Part shown: positions 8,358 through 18,064 of the stretch, piece after piece | Layout of the letters: each line of letters opens with the position of its first letter | Position numbering within the stretch: position 1 is the first letter of the stretch | DNA from: Emergomyces orientalis | Taxonomy: Eukaryota > Ascomycota > Eurotiomycetes > Onygenales > Ajellomycetaceae | Direction: 5' to 3' | Assembly (NCBI GenBank): GCA_002110485.1 | Contig: MOWL01000047.1 | Coordinates: forward strand, 124,001 to 188,000 | DNA: 64,000 nucleotides | The notes under the pieces: model-generated | Seen by the model: only the letters and a program-made list of their open reading frames with translations | What the model was told of the DNA's origin: nothing | Database searches by the model: none | Made by a program: the position numbers and the translations under genes

Positions 8358-10988
8358 CTATTCGGCGGGCGCATTCTCGCGGCCATGCACCGGAATCTGC
8401 ATAGCCTCGCCCTCGGCGACAGCGCGATCTCCCTCAATTGAGGCGAGGGGGATGTTCCTCTTCAGACAATAGAAACAGCTACGTTCTCCAAATAATTCCT
8501 CCTCTGTAGCCATCATGATCTCGAAACACCGGATCCCTTCGGTGACCGCTCTCTTGCGCCACTCCTCAATGTATTCTTGCGGCGAACTGCCCTTGCCGTT
8601 GAAGAGAATATCTTGCTCGTGCCTGACCATAGGGTCATCCCACTTCCGTCGACCCACCAGAGCATCCGAAATCGCTCCAAGACCCGTGACTGGAACAGCA
8701 GCAGGGTACCGATATGGAATACTTCCATATAATACCGAAAGGCCAGAGGGTGTTGACGGCCCGGCAACCAAATCGCGATGTGCTCGGGAGAGCTGCTCCC
8801 ACGATCCGCTTTCAGGGACTTCAAGAGAGTGCCCGTCATCCTGAATTCCAACATACCACGGCAGCATTGTCTTGCGTTCCTTAGTAGCAGGCCCGGTGCT
8901 TCCATGAGGAAGATGCGGCATGGTTATTCGAGCATCGCCTTGCTTGCATGGGACAGTCGTCCACTGCGTTCTGAAGTCGTTGAGATCCTTGTTGGTGAGC
9001 ATCTCAGATGTCACCTCTTGAACAATTCCACCATTCGGGAGATTGCGAGCACGCAGACGTCTGTTCCATTCTTGAATATTTTGATGCATTCCCGGGACTA
9101 TGGTGGTGCAATTCCTCCCATCTTCGTCGCTGAAAGAGACTGATCCCTGAATCATATTCGCTCCATGATTTTCCTCCGCCAGGCGTTTAATATTGACATC
9201 AATATGGCGGAAGTAAGTGCTATCCCCAGACAAGGCGTATTTTGCATAATAGGGATAGGAAATCAGGTGCGTGCGATGATCGGGGCGGAGAGCAACATAC
9301 CACACATAATACAGTGGATCTTGACGGACGATCTGTTGAACAATCCCGTGCAACATTGTTCGGAGCCACCCCCAGGTCTTCTTATCTTTTCGCTGATGGA
9401 ACCTGTACATGCTCCATTCGACTGTGGCAACCTTCGCCAGGGTGTTGTAATTATTGTTGACCCCTGCCGCCTTCATCGCGTTCATCCATCTAAATATTGG
9501 CAGGATGACGGAACCATCCTTCTTCCATTGCTGAAAAGCTGCACTGGAATTGAAATCAAGAAAAGCAAGTCGGGCCAGTGTTTGTTCCCAATTTGATGAT
9601 GTAACCGGCGGTAGGCGATTATGGCGCATTCGATATACCTGTAGCATATCTTCGGGGCGAGGAGGTCGGCGATCAAGGCGGAAGAAATGATATGTGTCAT
9701 CAGCAGCTCGCATCCGCCCAAGATTCTGGCGATTATTCACCACAAGCCCGATTCTCTTTATCAGCCCCGCATGGTCAAGATCGCGTGTAAGGAGTCCAAT
9801 CTTGCTGCCGAGATTTACTGAATGCAGATAGCATATAGTCAAGCCTTGTCGCGGAAGCCTGGCTATCTTGTCCAGAAGATGCACCAGCTGACATTCTTCT
9901 ATCTTCTTTGCATCTCTAAGCTGCGCTTTCACATCCACAGGGACATAGGGAGAACACCGGCATCCTCTGTTCACTGTTGTATGCTGCTTGTCAGTTGCCT
10001 CTACCAAAGCAGGGCTATCTTGATCAACCCCCATATTCTCAAATTCCGCAACTTGGTCAGGGCTGAGAAGTTCAGCAAGATGGGTGTCTGACAAGGCTGC
10101 AGACAGGCTGCTGACGTCCGAAAGCAAGGATTGGCCGGAGACGCGGCGAGAAGTACGCACAGGAGGACTATGTATAGAACCTTGAGGAGATCCAAGCGAG
10201 GGTGCACTGGGGCGTATCACGTTCAACACACGGGGAGAAGGTAGAGGAGACTGGCCAGTCATATGTTGATCGGGAGGGGATAGGACACGTTCTTGAGGCT
10301 GGGGTGAAGCAACTGTCATAGAATCTTCAGTGAGAATTCCGCCAGGACCAAAGATAAGACCTGCAGCTTGAAGATTTCCTTGTGTGATCTCTTGGCCAAT
10401 AAAATTGGAATCGGCCGCTGCTTCGATATCTGCCAACATGATCGTCTTATATCGCTTAACTCCTCGTCGAGGTGGCTGAGTGATGCGAGCCCACATTGCT
10501 TGATTGATCCGGCCGATTGCAGAAGCATATTCGTGATGTAGGGCCAGGGTTTGACAGGCGCGTTGCATCCGCTCTGAAGTCATGATATGCCAGAACGAAT
10601 CCACGCGAACTTTTCCCCACATCCTGGTGCATGTAGTATATGCTATGGCGCAGCGATCGCGCCGTTCAGCTACCTGAGCAGCAACTCGTTGAAGCTCCGC
10701 CGTCTGGTTATCAAATGCTTGCTGGGCCACCACCTGGCGCCAGGATCCATCATTTCTCATCCACTCATAGAATGCGGCAACCTCATCTTGAGCCGCCTCA
10801 TGGCGCCCCATGAGTAGATTACCGATCTCACATTGTGCTTGGTAGCGAACCTGCGGATTCTGACCCAGAGAATTGACATAAGCTTGCAGCTCCATCGCCG
10901 TATGAAAAACATGGTTATCATATGTCACAAGAGCGAGCTGGCTCGCTGGTCTCGGTACCAGAGTGTGTTGGCTAGAGGGGTTCGACAT
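8358..10988 (-). CDS. Third ORF of the retrotransposon, putative Fe(II)/2-oxoglutarate dioxygenase domain
   Basis: 876 residues from an ATG at 10988, in the sense direction behind pol, where envelope-like ORFs sit in some elements. It has no signal peptide or membrane segment. Residues 1-200 look helical; 220-310 are Ser/Pro-rich and disordered. The C-terminal half has FRHIDVN (H595, D597), then QGSVSFSDEDGRNC and PGMHQNIQEW (H635), GDARITMPHLPHGSTG (H692/H695) and a following R705 in KERKTMLPW. An HxD pair, a distal His about 100 residues later in a PHG context and an Arg some ten residues on is the signature of the double-stranded beta-helix Fe(II)/2OG oxygenases (PhyH/TET-JBP/AlkB superfamily). 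A Cys pair CFYC lies near 838-841. Substrate unknown; nucleic acid or protein modification would be a guess. It may be expressed from a spliced or internal transcript. Confidence 0.6.
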   Translation of the reverse strand: MSNPSSQHTLVPRPASQLALVTYDNHVFHTAMELQAYVNSLGQNPQVRYQAQCEIGNLLMGRHEAAQDEVAAFYEWMRNDGSWRQVVAQQAFDNQTAELQRVAAQVAERRDRCAIAYTTCTRMWGKVRVDSFWHIMTSERMQRACQTLALHHEYASAIGRINQAMWARITQPPRRGVKRYKTIMLADIEAAADSNFIGQEITQGNLQAAGLIFGPGGILTEDSMTVASPQPQERVLSPPDQHMTGQSPLPSPRVLNVIRPSAPSLGSPQGSIHSPPVRTSRRVSGQSLLSDVSSLSAALSDTHLAELLSPDQVAEFENMGVDQDSPALVEATDKQHTTVNRGCRCSPYVPVDVKAQLRDAKKIEECQLVHLLDKIARLPRQGLTICYLHSVNLGSKIGLLTRDLDHAGLIKRIGLVVNNRQNLGRMRAADDTYHFFRLDRRPPRPEDMLQVYRMRHNRLPPVTSSNWEQTLARLAFLDFNSSAAFQQWKKDGSVILPIFRWMNAMKAAGVNNNYNTLAKVATVEWSMYRFHQRKDKKTWGWLRTMLHGIVQQIVRQDPLYYVWYVALRPDHRTHLISYPYYAKYALSGDSTYFRHIDVNIKRLAEENHGANMIQGSVSFSDEDGRNCTTIVPGMHQNIQEWNRRLRARNLPNGGIVQEVTSEMLTNKDLNDFRTQWTTVPCKQGDARITMPHLPHGSTGPATKERKTMLPWYVGIQDDGHSLEVPESGSWEQLSRAHRDLVAGPSTPSGLSVLYGSIPYRYPAAVPVTGLGAISDALVGRRKWDDPMVRHEQDILFNGKGSSPQEYIEEWRKRAVTEGIRCFEIMMATEEELFGERSCFYCLKRNIPLASIEGDRAVAEGEAMQIPVHGRENAPAE

Positions 10989-11408
10989 CTTTGTAATGAA
11001 ATAAGGAAATATAGGGAAAAATCAATGAATTAAAAATAGAAAAAGAAACTTGAATGCCAATTTGAAAAAGAAAAATGATTATCTGGGCAGAGCAGGTCAA
11101 TAATATAATACTTCCTCAAGGTGAATTTTGGAAGATAATGTGAAAAGCAGTCAACATGCAGCAAGGGTGACAGCAGTTCATAAAATTCACTGCCAGCTTC
11201 AATCTGACCCAGAGAATTGAATATCAAAGAGAAAGTAAACAAAACAAAGAAAAGACAATATCAAGAGATTAAAATTAGAAGGAACTGATATGATGCATGA
11301 AAAACATGCAAGAAAGAAGCAGAATCATGAAAAATAGAGACTAAGAAAACAGCAACTTGAATGAAGAAAACAACAACAAGGAAATCATTATACAAAGAAA
11401 AACAGCAG
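10989..11408 (-). other. Spacer between pol and the third ORF of the retrotransposon
   Basis: About 420 bp, AT-rich, with only short frames. It could hold an internal promoter or splice acceptor for the third ORF; no clear signal was identified. Confidence 0.4.
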
Positions 11409-14400
11409 TCAGATAATGACTGCAAACTCCTTACCATGAGGGATCCATGACTGCAAGTCATCCTGACCCCCCCTCAAAGAATTCTTCTTATCAGTATCTT
11501 GCATATCCACCTCTTCCTCTTCAATATCATTTGCTTCATTGATATTATTCTCTGCAACCGGCATTTGATTGTCTCGGAGATAGAACCTTTTTAACCTATT
11601 ACCTGCAGTAGTATTTCGAAACGGCGAACCATCCAGCTCTTCCAGATGATAGGTCCCTTTCTCATGGTTTGCTTCTCGGATTCGATACGGGCCCAGCCAT
11701 CGGAAGTTGAGCTTGGCAGAATAGGACGTTTCTAGCTTGGTATCATGCAAAAGCACCAAATCACTTATCTGCAATGGTTCTCGGACTAATTGCTTAGTTT
11801 CATCAAATAGATCTCGGTTCTTCTCTCTCGCACGGCGCAGGTGATGAGCGGCCTCCTCCAGATCTTCATCTCTCTTTTCCAATTGTCGAATACGCATATA
11901 TATCAAATCAGCACGGGATTGCACTGTCTGCCAGGGAAGTGTTTGCCAAGTTGGAACGTCAAGCTCTATTGGAAGGATAGCATCGTAGCCATATTGCAGG
12001 CGGAACGGGGTTTCACCAGTAGATTGCCGAATGGTGACGCGATCTGCCCATAGCGCAGAATGGAAATGATTAACCCAGCTTCTTCCATCTGCAGCTAGCT
12101 TTGAAAGCGCATCGGATATCGGGCGGTGACCGCGTTCGACCATGCCATTAGCCTTCGCATTGTATGGTGAGATGGTTATTTGATTAACACGATATTTGGC
12201 GGTGAGAATCTTAGTCCATTTTTGATTCTCCGGCCCGCCATCACACACTAATTCCCGAAAGCAGCCGTGTCGGCAAATGATATTCTCATAGATGAATTGC
12301 GCCACGTTCTCAGCTGTTCCACGAGCGAGAGGGCGGCCTTCCACCCAGCCAGTGAGATCATTCCGAGCAATAACAGCACATCGCTTGCCTCGGTTCTTCG
12401 GAAACTTGACAACATCGATACACCACTTGTCCCATAGATAATTGCGGCTTGTTGGATATAGTGGTTCTTCCAAGCGAGCGCCATCCCTCAGCTGGCACAC
12501 TGTGCAGCTTTTGCAATAATTCTTGACGGCTTTCCAGATACCTTCCCACCAATATCGCTGCGTGATCTTGTGGTTTGTGGCCTCGCGGCCCTTATGACCA
12601 GATTCATCATGCATCCGAGCAACGATATCCTTTTGCTCAGATGAGTTATCAACCACGCGTCTCAGAGGAATTCCCTTGCCTGATCGTCGGAATAGATGTT
12701 GACCTTGGACGATATATCGAAGTGCATGCTTGCGCCATTTAGAAAAGACGGAACGTGGTATATCATCCGGCCGCTTCATGGTGGTGAGAAACCTCGCAAT
12801 TGATTCGCTGCGATCAGAATAATCAGGCGAAAGAACACGCACACCCGATGACTCGGAAGCATCCACGCCGCTGACATCGAAATCAGGAACCGTCAAAGAT
12901 GCAACACTAATATAGTTGAGTTCTGCATCTATGAAATCATCGATATCTTGATCCTCAGGAACCTCACCCTCAGCAGGAGGTCGACGAGATAGCCCATCTG
13001 CAGCAGTATGCTTCCGACCAGGCACATGTCGAACTTCGAAATCAAACATCCGAATCCAGGCAAGCCAGCCAGTAACGAGAGCACCAGGCAGGTCAGTGGC
13101 AGATCGATTGAGCTGTGCCACTAGAGTCTTCGCGTCGGTTTCCAGAATAAAGTGAACGCCATACAGGTAATAACGGCATTTCTTTAGCATCTTGAGCACA
13201 GCGCGGCATTCTCGCTTTCCTGCATCATATTTTGCTTCGGCGGGGCTCCAGATTCCGCTCTCATATCGGCAAGGGTGTAGCTTTCCATTCAATTTATCCC
13301 GTTGGCTGAGCGTTCCACCCCATCCTTCAAGACAGGCATCCGTGGCCATCACGATATCACCGGCATCTTCAGAATAATCAATGCAGCAAAGTGCAGGGGC
13401 AGTTGTCAGGGCATTCTTCAAAATTGCCATTGCATTCACTTGTTCAAGACCCCAGGTAAAAGGAATGTTCTTCTTGAATAGAATATAGATAGGTATAGAA
13501 ATGATAGCGAAATTCGGAATCCATATTCTATAGTAAACGCAAACACCTAAGAAAGCTCGGGCACCCGTGACATCTGTCGGATCCGGCCACTCAACGATTT
13601 TGACGATTTTCGCAGCTTCGGGGCGCCTGCCGTCAGCATCCACAACATATCCGACTAGAACCATACCGGAGCAGGCGAATTCTGACTTTCCAACCTGGAT
13701 ACACGTGTCCGCGAGTTCTATGCTGATGAGGGTGGCATCTAAGTTTTGCAGATGCTCCAGGACAAATTTCCGAATACCTGGCATCACTTCTTCATCATTG
13801 TAACGCGTCCGCGGGCCTTTCACACCAATATCATCCATAAAATTGTCTGCTTGATGCGGTATGTTCGATCGAAGAATGCGTGCCATGATTCGGCAGAACT
13901 GCGCAATAGAATTCGTCGCGCCTTGTGGCAGTGCTGTCTGACGAAGCAACCCGATCGGGGTAAGGAAAGCTGTCATATCTCGGCTGTCTTCGTGTAAAGG
14001 AACTTGATCATATCCAGAAAAGAAATCCATCATGCTCGTTATCTTCATTCCCGCGAAATCCTCAGCAAACGCGTCCGCACTAGGTGGAATATACGCATCG
14101 CGAATAGTGACAGCGTTCATGTCCATGCACGCGTTGACAATGCGATATTTCCCAGCTTCTTTCTTCTTGACGAGGAACCACTTATTTCGATACGGACCAT
14201 GGCAATGTTCATAAACTCCAGAATCAACGCGTTCGCGAAGCATATTGATGATTGTAGGGACGAGCTTTCGAGGAATAGGAAATCCTGCCGCTTGCCATGC
14301 TTTATGCGGAGCAACGCGAATCTTGACAGGTGGAGAGACTTCTTTTGCAAGCGTTCCGCAATCCTTAAAACTCCACGCGAGGGCTTTTTCTCTTCTAAGC

Positions 14401-15074
14401 AGAATCTCAATCAAAAGTTCGCGTTCCTGTGGGGTGAGCATCGATCCGATCCGCAGATTCTTGATCCTTTCCTCTGTGAGTCGCGAACCTCGCGGGCAAT
14501 CGGAGAAACGGGGTGTAATGAAATGATCGTAGGGCGAAGGCGGATCCTGCTCCGGAATCACATTGTCTTTGAACCATTGTTGGCGAATTTCTCTCCACTT
14601 ATCTGTTCCGCCGGGAATCCCGCCACCTGTAGTTGGCACATCGAGAGGTTGAATCTTATCGGCTTTTCGCTTGTATAATGTCGCAACGACTGGACCGCGC
14701 GATCGAGGAGAAGATCGTGAAGAAGCATATAAAGACAAATCATGAAGCTGCACACCACGAACACGGCGTGATTCGGATATTGAATAATTAGAGAAAGGAA
14801 AAGATGAATGTGTAGACGGGTAAAATTGTTGATGTAGGATGGCGGGGAAAAACCTGTGAGGTTCTCGGGCGTTTTGGGGCGGCGTTCTCTGATTGGCTGA
14901 ATCTTTTGGCGGCCCGGGGCCGCCAAAAGTCTGATTGGCTGACGCACCCACACCGCTTTCAAAACACGGCAGAATATTTGCCCCGCTATCCACATCGCGA
15001 TCGCTGAATCTGATATCATTTCTTTGCCCACCACATTCAACATCGCAAAGATCAATCGGACTCAGCATATCTAG
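11409..15074 (-). CDS. pol: Pol: reverse transcriptase, RNase H, integrase (-1 frame)
   Basis: An ATG at 15068 would give 1219 residues, but the frame is -1 relative to gag and is most likely entered by frameshifting at 15080-15074. By numbering from that ATG, RT has the first catalytic Asp in SMMDFFSGYDQ (about 348) and the FMDD box (410-413). RNase H has D577 (TDAC), E620, D645 and AADGLSRR (about 691). Integrase has the zinc motif H820..H825..C855..C858 and catalytic D885 (CIDVV), D943 (VCDGG) and E978 (GMVERGH). A GPYRI-type segment ends the integrase C-terminal region; no chromodomain is visible. The order RT-RH-IN is that of Ty3/gypsy. No stop or frameshift interrupts it. Confidence 0.93.
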   Translation of the reverse strand, partial: LDMLSPIDLCDVECGGQRNDIRFSDRDVDSGANILPCFESGVGASANQTFGGPGPPKDSANQRTPPQNAREPHRFFPAILHQQFYPSTHSSFPFSNYSISESRRVRGVQLHDLSLYASSRSSPRSRGPVVATLYKRKADKIQPLDVPTTGGGIPGGTDKWREIRQQWFKDNVIPEQDPPSPYDHFITPRFSDCPRGSRLTEERIKNLRIGSMLTPQERELLIEILLRREKALAWSFKDCGTLAKEVSPPVKIRVAPHKAWQAAGFPIPRKLVPTIINMLRERVDSGVYEHCHGPYRNKWFLVKKKEAGKYRIVNACMDMNAVTIRDAYIPPSADAFAEDFAGMKITSMMDFFSGYDQVPLHEDSRDMTAFLTPIGLLRQTALPQGATNSIAQFCRIMARILRSNIPHQADNFMDDIGVKGPRTRYNDEEVMPGIRKFVLEHLQNLDATLISIELADTCIQVGKSEFACSGMVLVGYVVDADGRRPEAAKIVKIVEWPDPTDVTGARAFLGVCVYYRIWIPNFAIISIPIYILFKKNIPFTWGLEQVNAMAILKNALTTAPALCCIDYSEDAGDIVMATDACLEGWGGTLSQRDKLNGKLHPCRYESGIWSPAEAKYDAGKRECRAVLKMLKKCRYYLYGVHFILETDAKTLVAQLNRSATDLPGALVTGWLAWIRMFDFEVRHVPGRKHTAADGLSRRPPAEGEVPEDQDIDDFIDAELNYISVASLTVPDFDVSGVDASESSGVRVLSPDYSDRSESIARFLTTMKRPDDIPRSVFSKWRKHALRYIVQGQHLFRRSGKGIPLRRVVDNSSEQKDIVARMHDESGHKGREATNHKITQRYWWEGIWKAVKNYCKSCTVCQLRDGARLEEPLYPTSRNYLWDKWCIDVVKFPKNRGKRCAVIARNDLTGWVEGRPLARGTAENVAQFIYENIICRHGCFRELVCDGGPENQKWTKILTAKYRVNQITISPYNAKANGMVERGHRPISDALSKLAADGRSWVNHFHSALWADRVTIRQSTGETPFRLQYGYDAILPIELDVPTWQTLPWQTVQSRADLIYMRIRQLEKRDEDLEEAAHHLRRAREKNRDLFDETKQLVREPLQISDLVLLHDTKLETSYSAKLNFRWLGPYRIREANHEKGTYHLEELDGSPFRNTTAGNRLKRFYLRDNQMPVAENNINEANDIEEEEVDMQDTDKKNSLRGGQDDLQSWIPHGKEFAVII

Positions 15075-18037
15075 TTTAAAGTCTGCACTTTGCCACGAAG
15101 ATCATCTAACTTTCGATCTCCATGGTCGCCGGGAGAATAACCAAGAAAAGACACCTGATTCTTCTCATCCTTCGGATCAAAAACGTGAACAAGAACACCG
15201 CCTTTGTTATCTGTAGTTCTTGCCAAACGCGTCGCGTTTTCATATGGTCGGCCGAGAATGCAATCATGAGAACCGCGTTCCATGATGAAGAATGTCTGAG
15301 GCACCATAACAGATCCAAGGCGAACAGGAACATCCTTGCAGATTCCAATGACACCACTCTGCTGACCCCCAGCTCCAAGAATAGGTTTGACAGCATCCCT
15401 TTGAATGATGAGACCGAGATCTAACGCAGTTCTTTCAACAAGACAGTTAATTTCCGCACCTCCATCAAATATCGCCTCAGTTTCCCCCTTTCCAATTCCG
15501 ACAGTGAACTTGATGTGTCCAACCGAAACGAGATTCCAACGAGGATTATACTCAGCAACAGAAGTGCCAGGTTGAACCAGGGCAACGGTGGCTGCATCAT
15601 CCCGAATCATATGCTGTTGAACTTCGATGGGAAGATTTTGAAAGAACATGTGCTGGAGTTGGGTGGAGCATGCCATGAGATCTTTAATCTGAATTCCGCC
15701 GATTTCTTGGCGCATGATCTTCTCAAATATTCGCCGCGTCGCGATCGCCATATTGTCTTTATTCTTCATTTCTGCAGAAAGCTTTGGCCCTTTGAGTTTC
15801 CGAGGCCTGCAGAGAACAGTTTTCTTCTGAATCTGCGGAGCATCTGCCATTTCTGAATCTGGGACAATTCCACCGTCTCCGAGCTTTGGACTTCCGCCCT
15901 GAAGCTGTTCATCATGGAGAGGTTGAGAATTATCATCCTCATCATCTTCCTGTGAAGCAGAGATCACATCTTGAGCAAAAGAAACTGATTTCCCATCTGA
16001 ATACCTGCCATTGCGCCGAGAATGTGTTGTTGGCAGTCTCTTCTCCTTCTCAATTCGTCCGGAAAGCGTTGCTTGATTTTTATTCATAGAAGAGGCCTTA
16101 TCCTTCTCAGTAGAAGTGGAAGCAGCCATTACACTAACAATCTCCTCCATCTCACTATCGGTCATATCACCTTCCTCAGGGCCACTATCAAATCCAATAT
16201 CACATATGCTTACGGCATTCACCGATGGCATCGGGGATCCGTCAGGAAATACCCGGATACTACCATCATTCCGAAGTTTATCCGCGGTTGGGACAGTCGG
16301 CGGTGCAGCCATTTGCTTCAAAAGTCGTTCAATTGTAACAATATGGGGCTCAAGTCGGTTGACAGCAATCTTCGGGCCTTTTCTCATCACATTACCCTCA
16401 TAGTATTCTCCAATCATATTCCGATGAATCTTGCCCTGATCGATGAGCCGGCCGATTGCTAAGCAATTTGGAAGCATATGGTTTGAATCTCCGCAACCCC
16501 AGCATGACATCGGCGGTCGATCGTATTGAACAAAGCTTCCAGATCGAGATCGAGACGGGCCTCCAGGTCCACGTTGAGTTCCATAGTAAGACACATTTGG
16601 CAAATCCAATGCAGGATCACGTCCTCGAGTAAGAAGAACCTTTGGAGCAGTCACATTTTGCTGCATGTTTCCCTGGTTTTGAATGCCAGCGATCGCCAGA
16701 GATAACGCGTCCATTCGGTTGACAAGGTTCTCAAGAATGTTATCACTCGGATTCTGTGTTTTCGCATCCGGAGCAGGCATCGCCGAAGCGGTCGGCACAG
16801 GCACATTCAATGTGGGCGGATTAAACACGGGCTGAGCAGACGGCTGCATCGATGGAATAGAGTTGGGGAAAACATCAGGTGCCAGAACTCGTGCAATCTC
16901 TTCCTTTGTCTTCTGCATTTGAGACACAGCATCGCAGATCTTCGGCAGTTCCCATCCAGATTGACTAACCTTATCAAATCCAGCAGTGCGGAAAGCTTTT
17001 TCACGAATACCTTCTGAAAGTCCTTGAAGAAACCAGATACAAGCAAGAGATTGTTGCAATTCATTCTTGCAAATGAGAGGCATCGCAACTGCGCGGAATT
17101 GACGGCAGTAGACGAGGATCTCCTGGCTGGTAGAATGGGTTTTGTTGCACAATGCATGGAGGTAAGATTGATTATACATCTGTTGGTGAGCATCTTCGCG
17201 CCAGAAATCGGCAAGCAACTGCTTTTTAACCATTTCCCATGTCTTATGATCCAAGACAAGCTGATCGATATGGCCCTGCAGTTCCATGGTACAATAGTTC
17301 CGTAATACCGCCAGAGCATCGATTCCTGCAACGAAATGCAAGGTGCACATTGCCTCATATCGATCAACAAAAGCAGTAATGTTTCTCCCATCAAAGAATG
17401 GGGCTCCAGGTGCTCCAGGAATCGGCATCGGCATGACAAGACGTTGATATGGCAGTCCACTATTGGGAGTCGGCTGACCGGACGAGGTAGTAGTGGGTGT
17501 AGTCATCTTTTCTTTGCTAGCTTCTGTCTTCTCTTTGCTAACTTCTATTTTCGGGGGCGCTGCAGAGACCTTTCCTGACTGAGTTTGACGATGGGCAATA
17601 GAATCCGACCGAGAATGCTTGGAAGACATATATTGAGAAAGAAAGGAACGCACAAAAGACTTCTGTTCACATAAGAGAAAGAGTTCAACAATACTATCAA
17701 TATCAATATCCTTTTTATATTCAAATCTCAAATCCTCAAGAAAGAGAAGGAATTTCAACATCCACTTTAGATCTTTTTGCTGAAGGTCTTTTTTCTTATC
17801 ACTTTTCTCAACATTTCTCTCTTCTTTCATTTGTTGAATAGGGGTATGGGTATTCAAATTGAGCTTATCAGTGGGGCGTTCGCTCGCATCCTTCATTATC
17901 CACTGTCGATATCGGCCATATCGGCCAATCAGAGGCTTCCACAAATGAACACTATTGAAAAGAATGCTCAACAAAAGCAGAAAAGACAAAATGTTGAGAG
18001 AAATCATATCAGTCGTAGCTACCACCTGCCCATCCAT
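15071..18037 (-). CDS. gag: Gag polyprotein with zinc knuckle and aspartic protease
   Basis: 988 residues from the ATG at 18037. The frame is also open upstream from a TTG at 18064. Near the N terminus is a hydrophobic stretch (about residues 10-33, MISLNILSFLLLLSILFNSV), unusual for Gag. A capsid-like part (about 200-400) contains PFFDGRNITAFVDRYE and typical gypsy Gag helices. The nucleocapsid has one CCHC knuckle, CWGCGDSNHMLPNC (about 512-525). A retropepsin-like domain lies near the C terminus, with AIFDGGAEINCL (about 856-867) and later DCILGRP. The catalytic triplet is DGG rather than DSG/DTG. The ORF ends at TAG 15071-15073, directly after the slippery site. Placing the protease in the gag ORF keeps it in the more abundant product. 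Confidence 0.88.
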   Translation of the reverse strand: MDGQVVATTDMISLNILSFLLLLSILFNSVHLWKPLIGRYGRYRQWIMKDASERPTDKLNLNTHTPIQQMKEERNVEKSDKKKDLQQKDLKWMLKFLLFLEDLRFEYKKDIDIDSIVELFLLCEQKSFVRSFLSQYMSSKHSRSDSIAHRQTQSGKVSAAPPKIEVSKEKTEASKEKMTTPTTTSSGQPTPNSGLPYQRLVMPMPIPGAPGAPFFDGRNITAFVDRYEAMCTLHFVAGIDALAVLRNYCTMELQGHIDQLVLDHKTWEMVKKQLLADFWREDAHQQMYNQSYLHALCNKTHSTSQEILVYCRQFRAVAMPLICKNELQQSLACIWFLQGLSEGIREKAFRTAGFDKVSQSGWELPKICDAVSQMQKTKEEIARVLAPDVFPNSIPSMQPSAQPVFNPPTLNVPVPTASAMPAPDAKTQNPSDNILENLVNRMDALSLAIAGIQNQGNMQQNVTAPKVLLTRGRDPALDLPNVSYYGTQRGPGGPSRSRSGSFVQYDRPPMSCWGCGDSNHMLPNCLAIGRLIDQGKIHRNMIGEYYEGNVMRKGPKIAVNRLEPHIVTIERLLKQMAAPPTVPTADKLRNDGSIRVFPDGSPMPSVNAVSICDIGFDSGPEEGDMTDSEMEEIVSVMAASTSTEKDKASSMNKNQATLSGRIEKEKRLPTTHSRRNGRYSDGKSVSFAQDVISASQEDDEDDNSQPLHDEQLQGGSPKLGDGGIVPDSEMADAPQIQKKTVLCRPRKLKGPKLSAEMKNKDNMAIATRRIFEKIMRQEIGGIQIKDLMACSTQLQHMFFQNLPIEVQQHMIRDDAATVALVQPGTSVAEYNPRWNLVSVGHIKFTVGIGKGETEAIFDGGAEINCLVERTALDLGLIIQRDAVKPILGAGGQQSGVIGICKDVPVRLGSVMVPQTFFIMERGSHDCILGRPYENATRLARTTDNKGGVLVHVFDPKDEKNQVSFLGYSPGDHGDRKLDDLRGKVQTLN
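15074..15080 (-). promoter_or_regulatory. -1 ribosomal frameshift site T_TTA_AAC at gag stop
   Basis: In the gag frame the last codons read ACT TTA AAC TAG. This contains the canonical slippery heptamer T TTA AAC directly followed by the stop. A -1 slip yields TTT AAA, then CTA GAT ATG CTG, entering the pol frame. Heptamer and frames are seen directly; use of the site, and any stimulatory RNA structure downstream, are inferred. Confidence 0.8.
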
Positions 18038-18045
18038 TTTGAATT

Positions 18046-18063
18046 GCCTTCCCAGGGACGCCA
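18046..18063 (-). promoter_or_regulatory. Primer-binding site
   Basis: One base after the 5' LTR the minus strand reads TGGCGTCCCTGGGAAGG. It starts with TGG, complementary to the CCA end of a tRNA. The matching tRNA is not identified. Confidence 0.6.
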
Positions 18064-18064
18064 A

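Noticed and set aside
11409..11800. Chromodomain at the end of integrase
   Set aside because: The segment after GPYRI lacks the aromatic cage pattern of integrase chromodomains.
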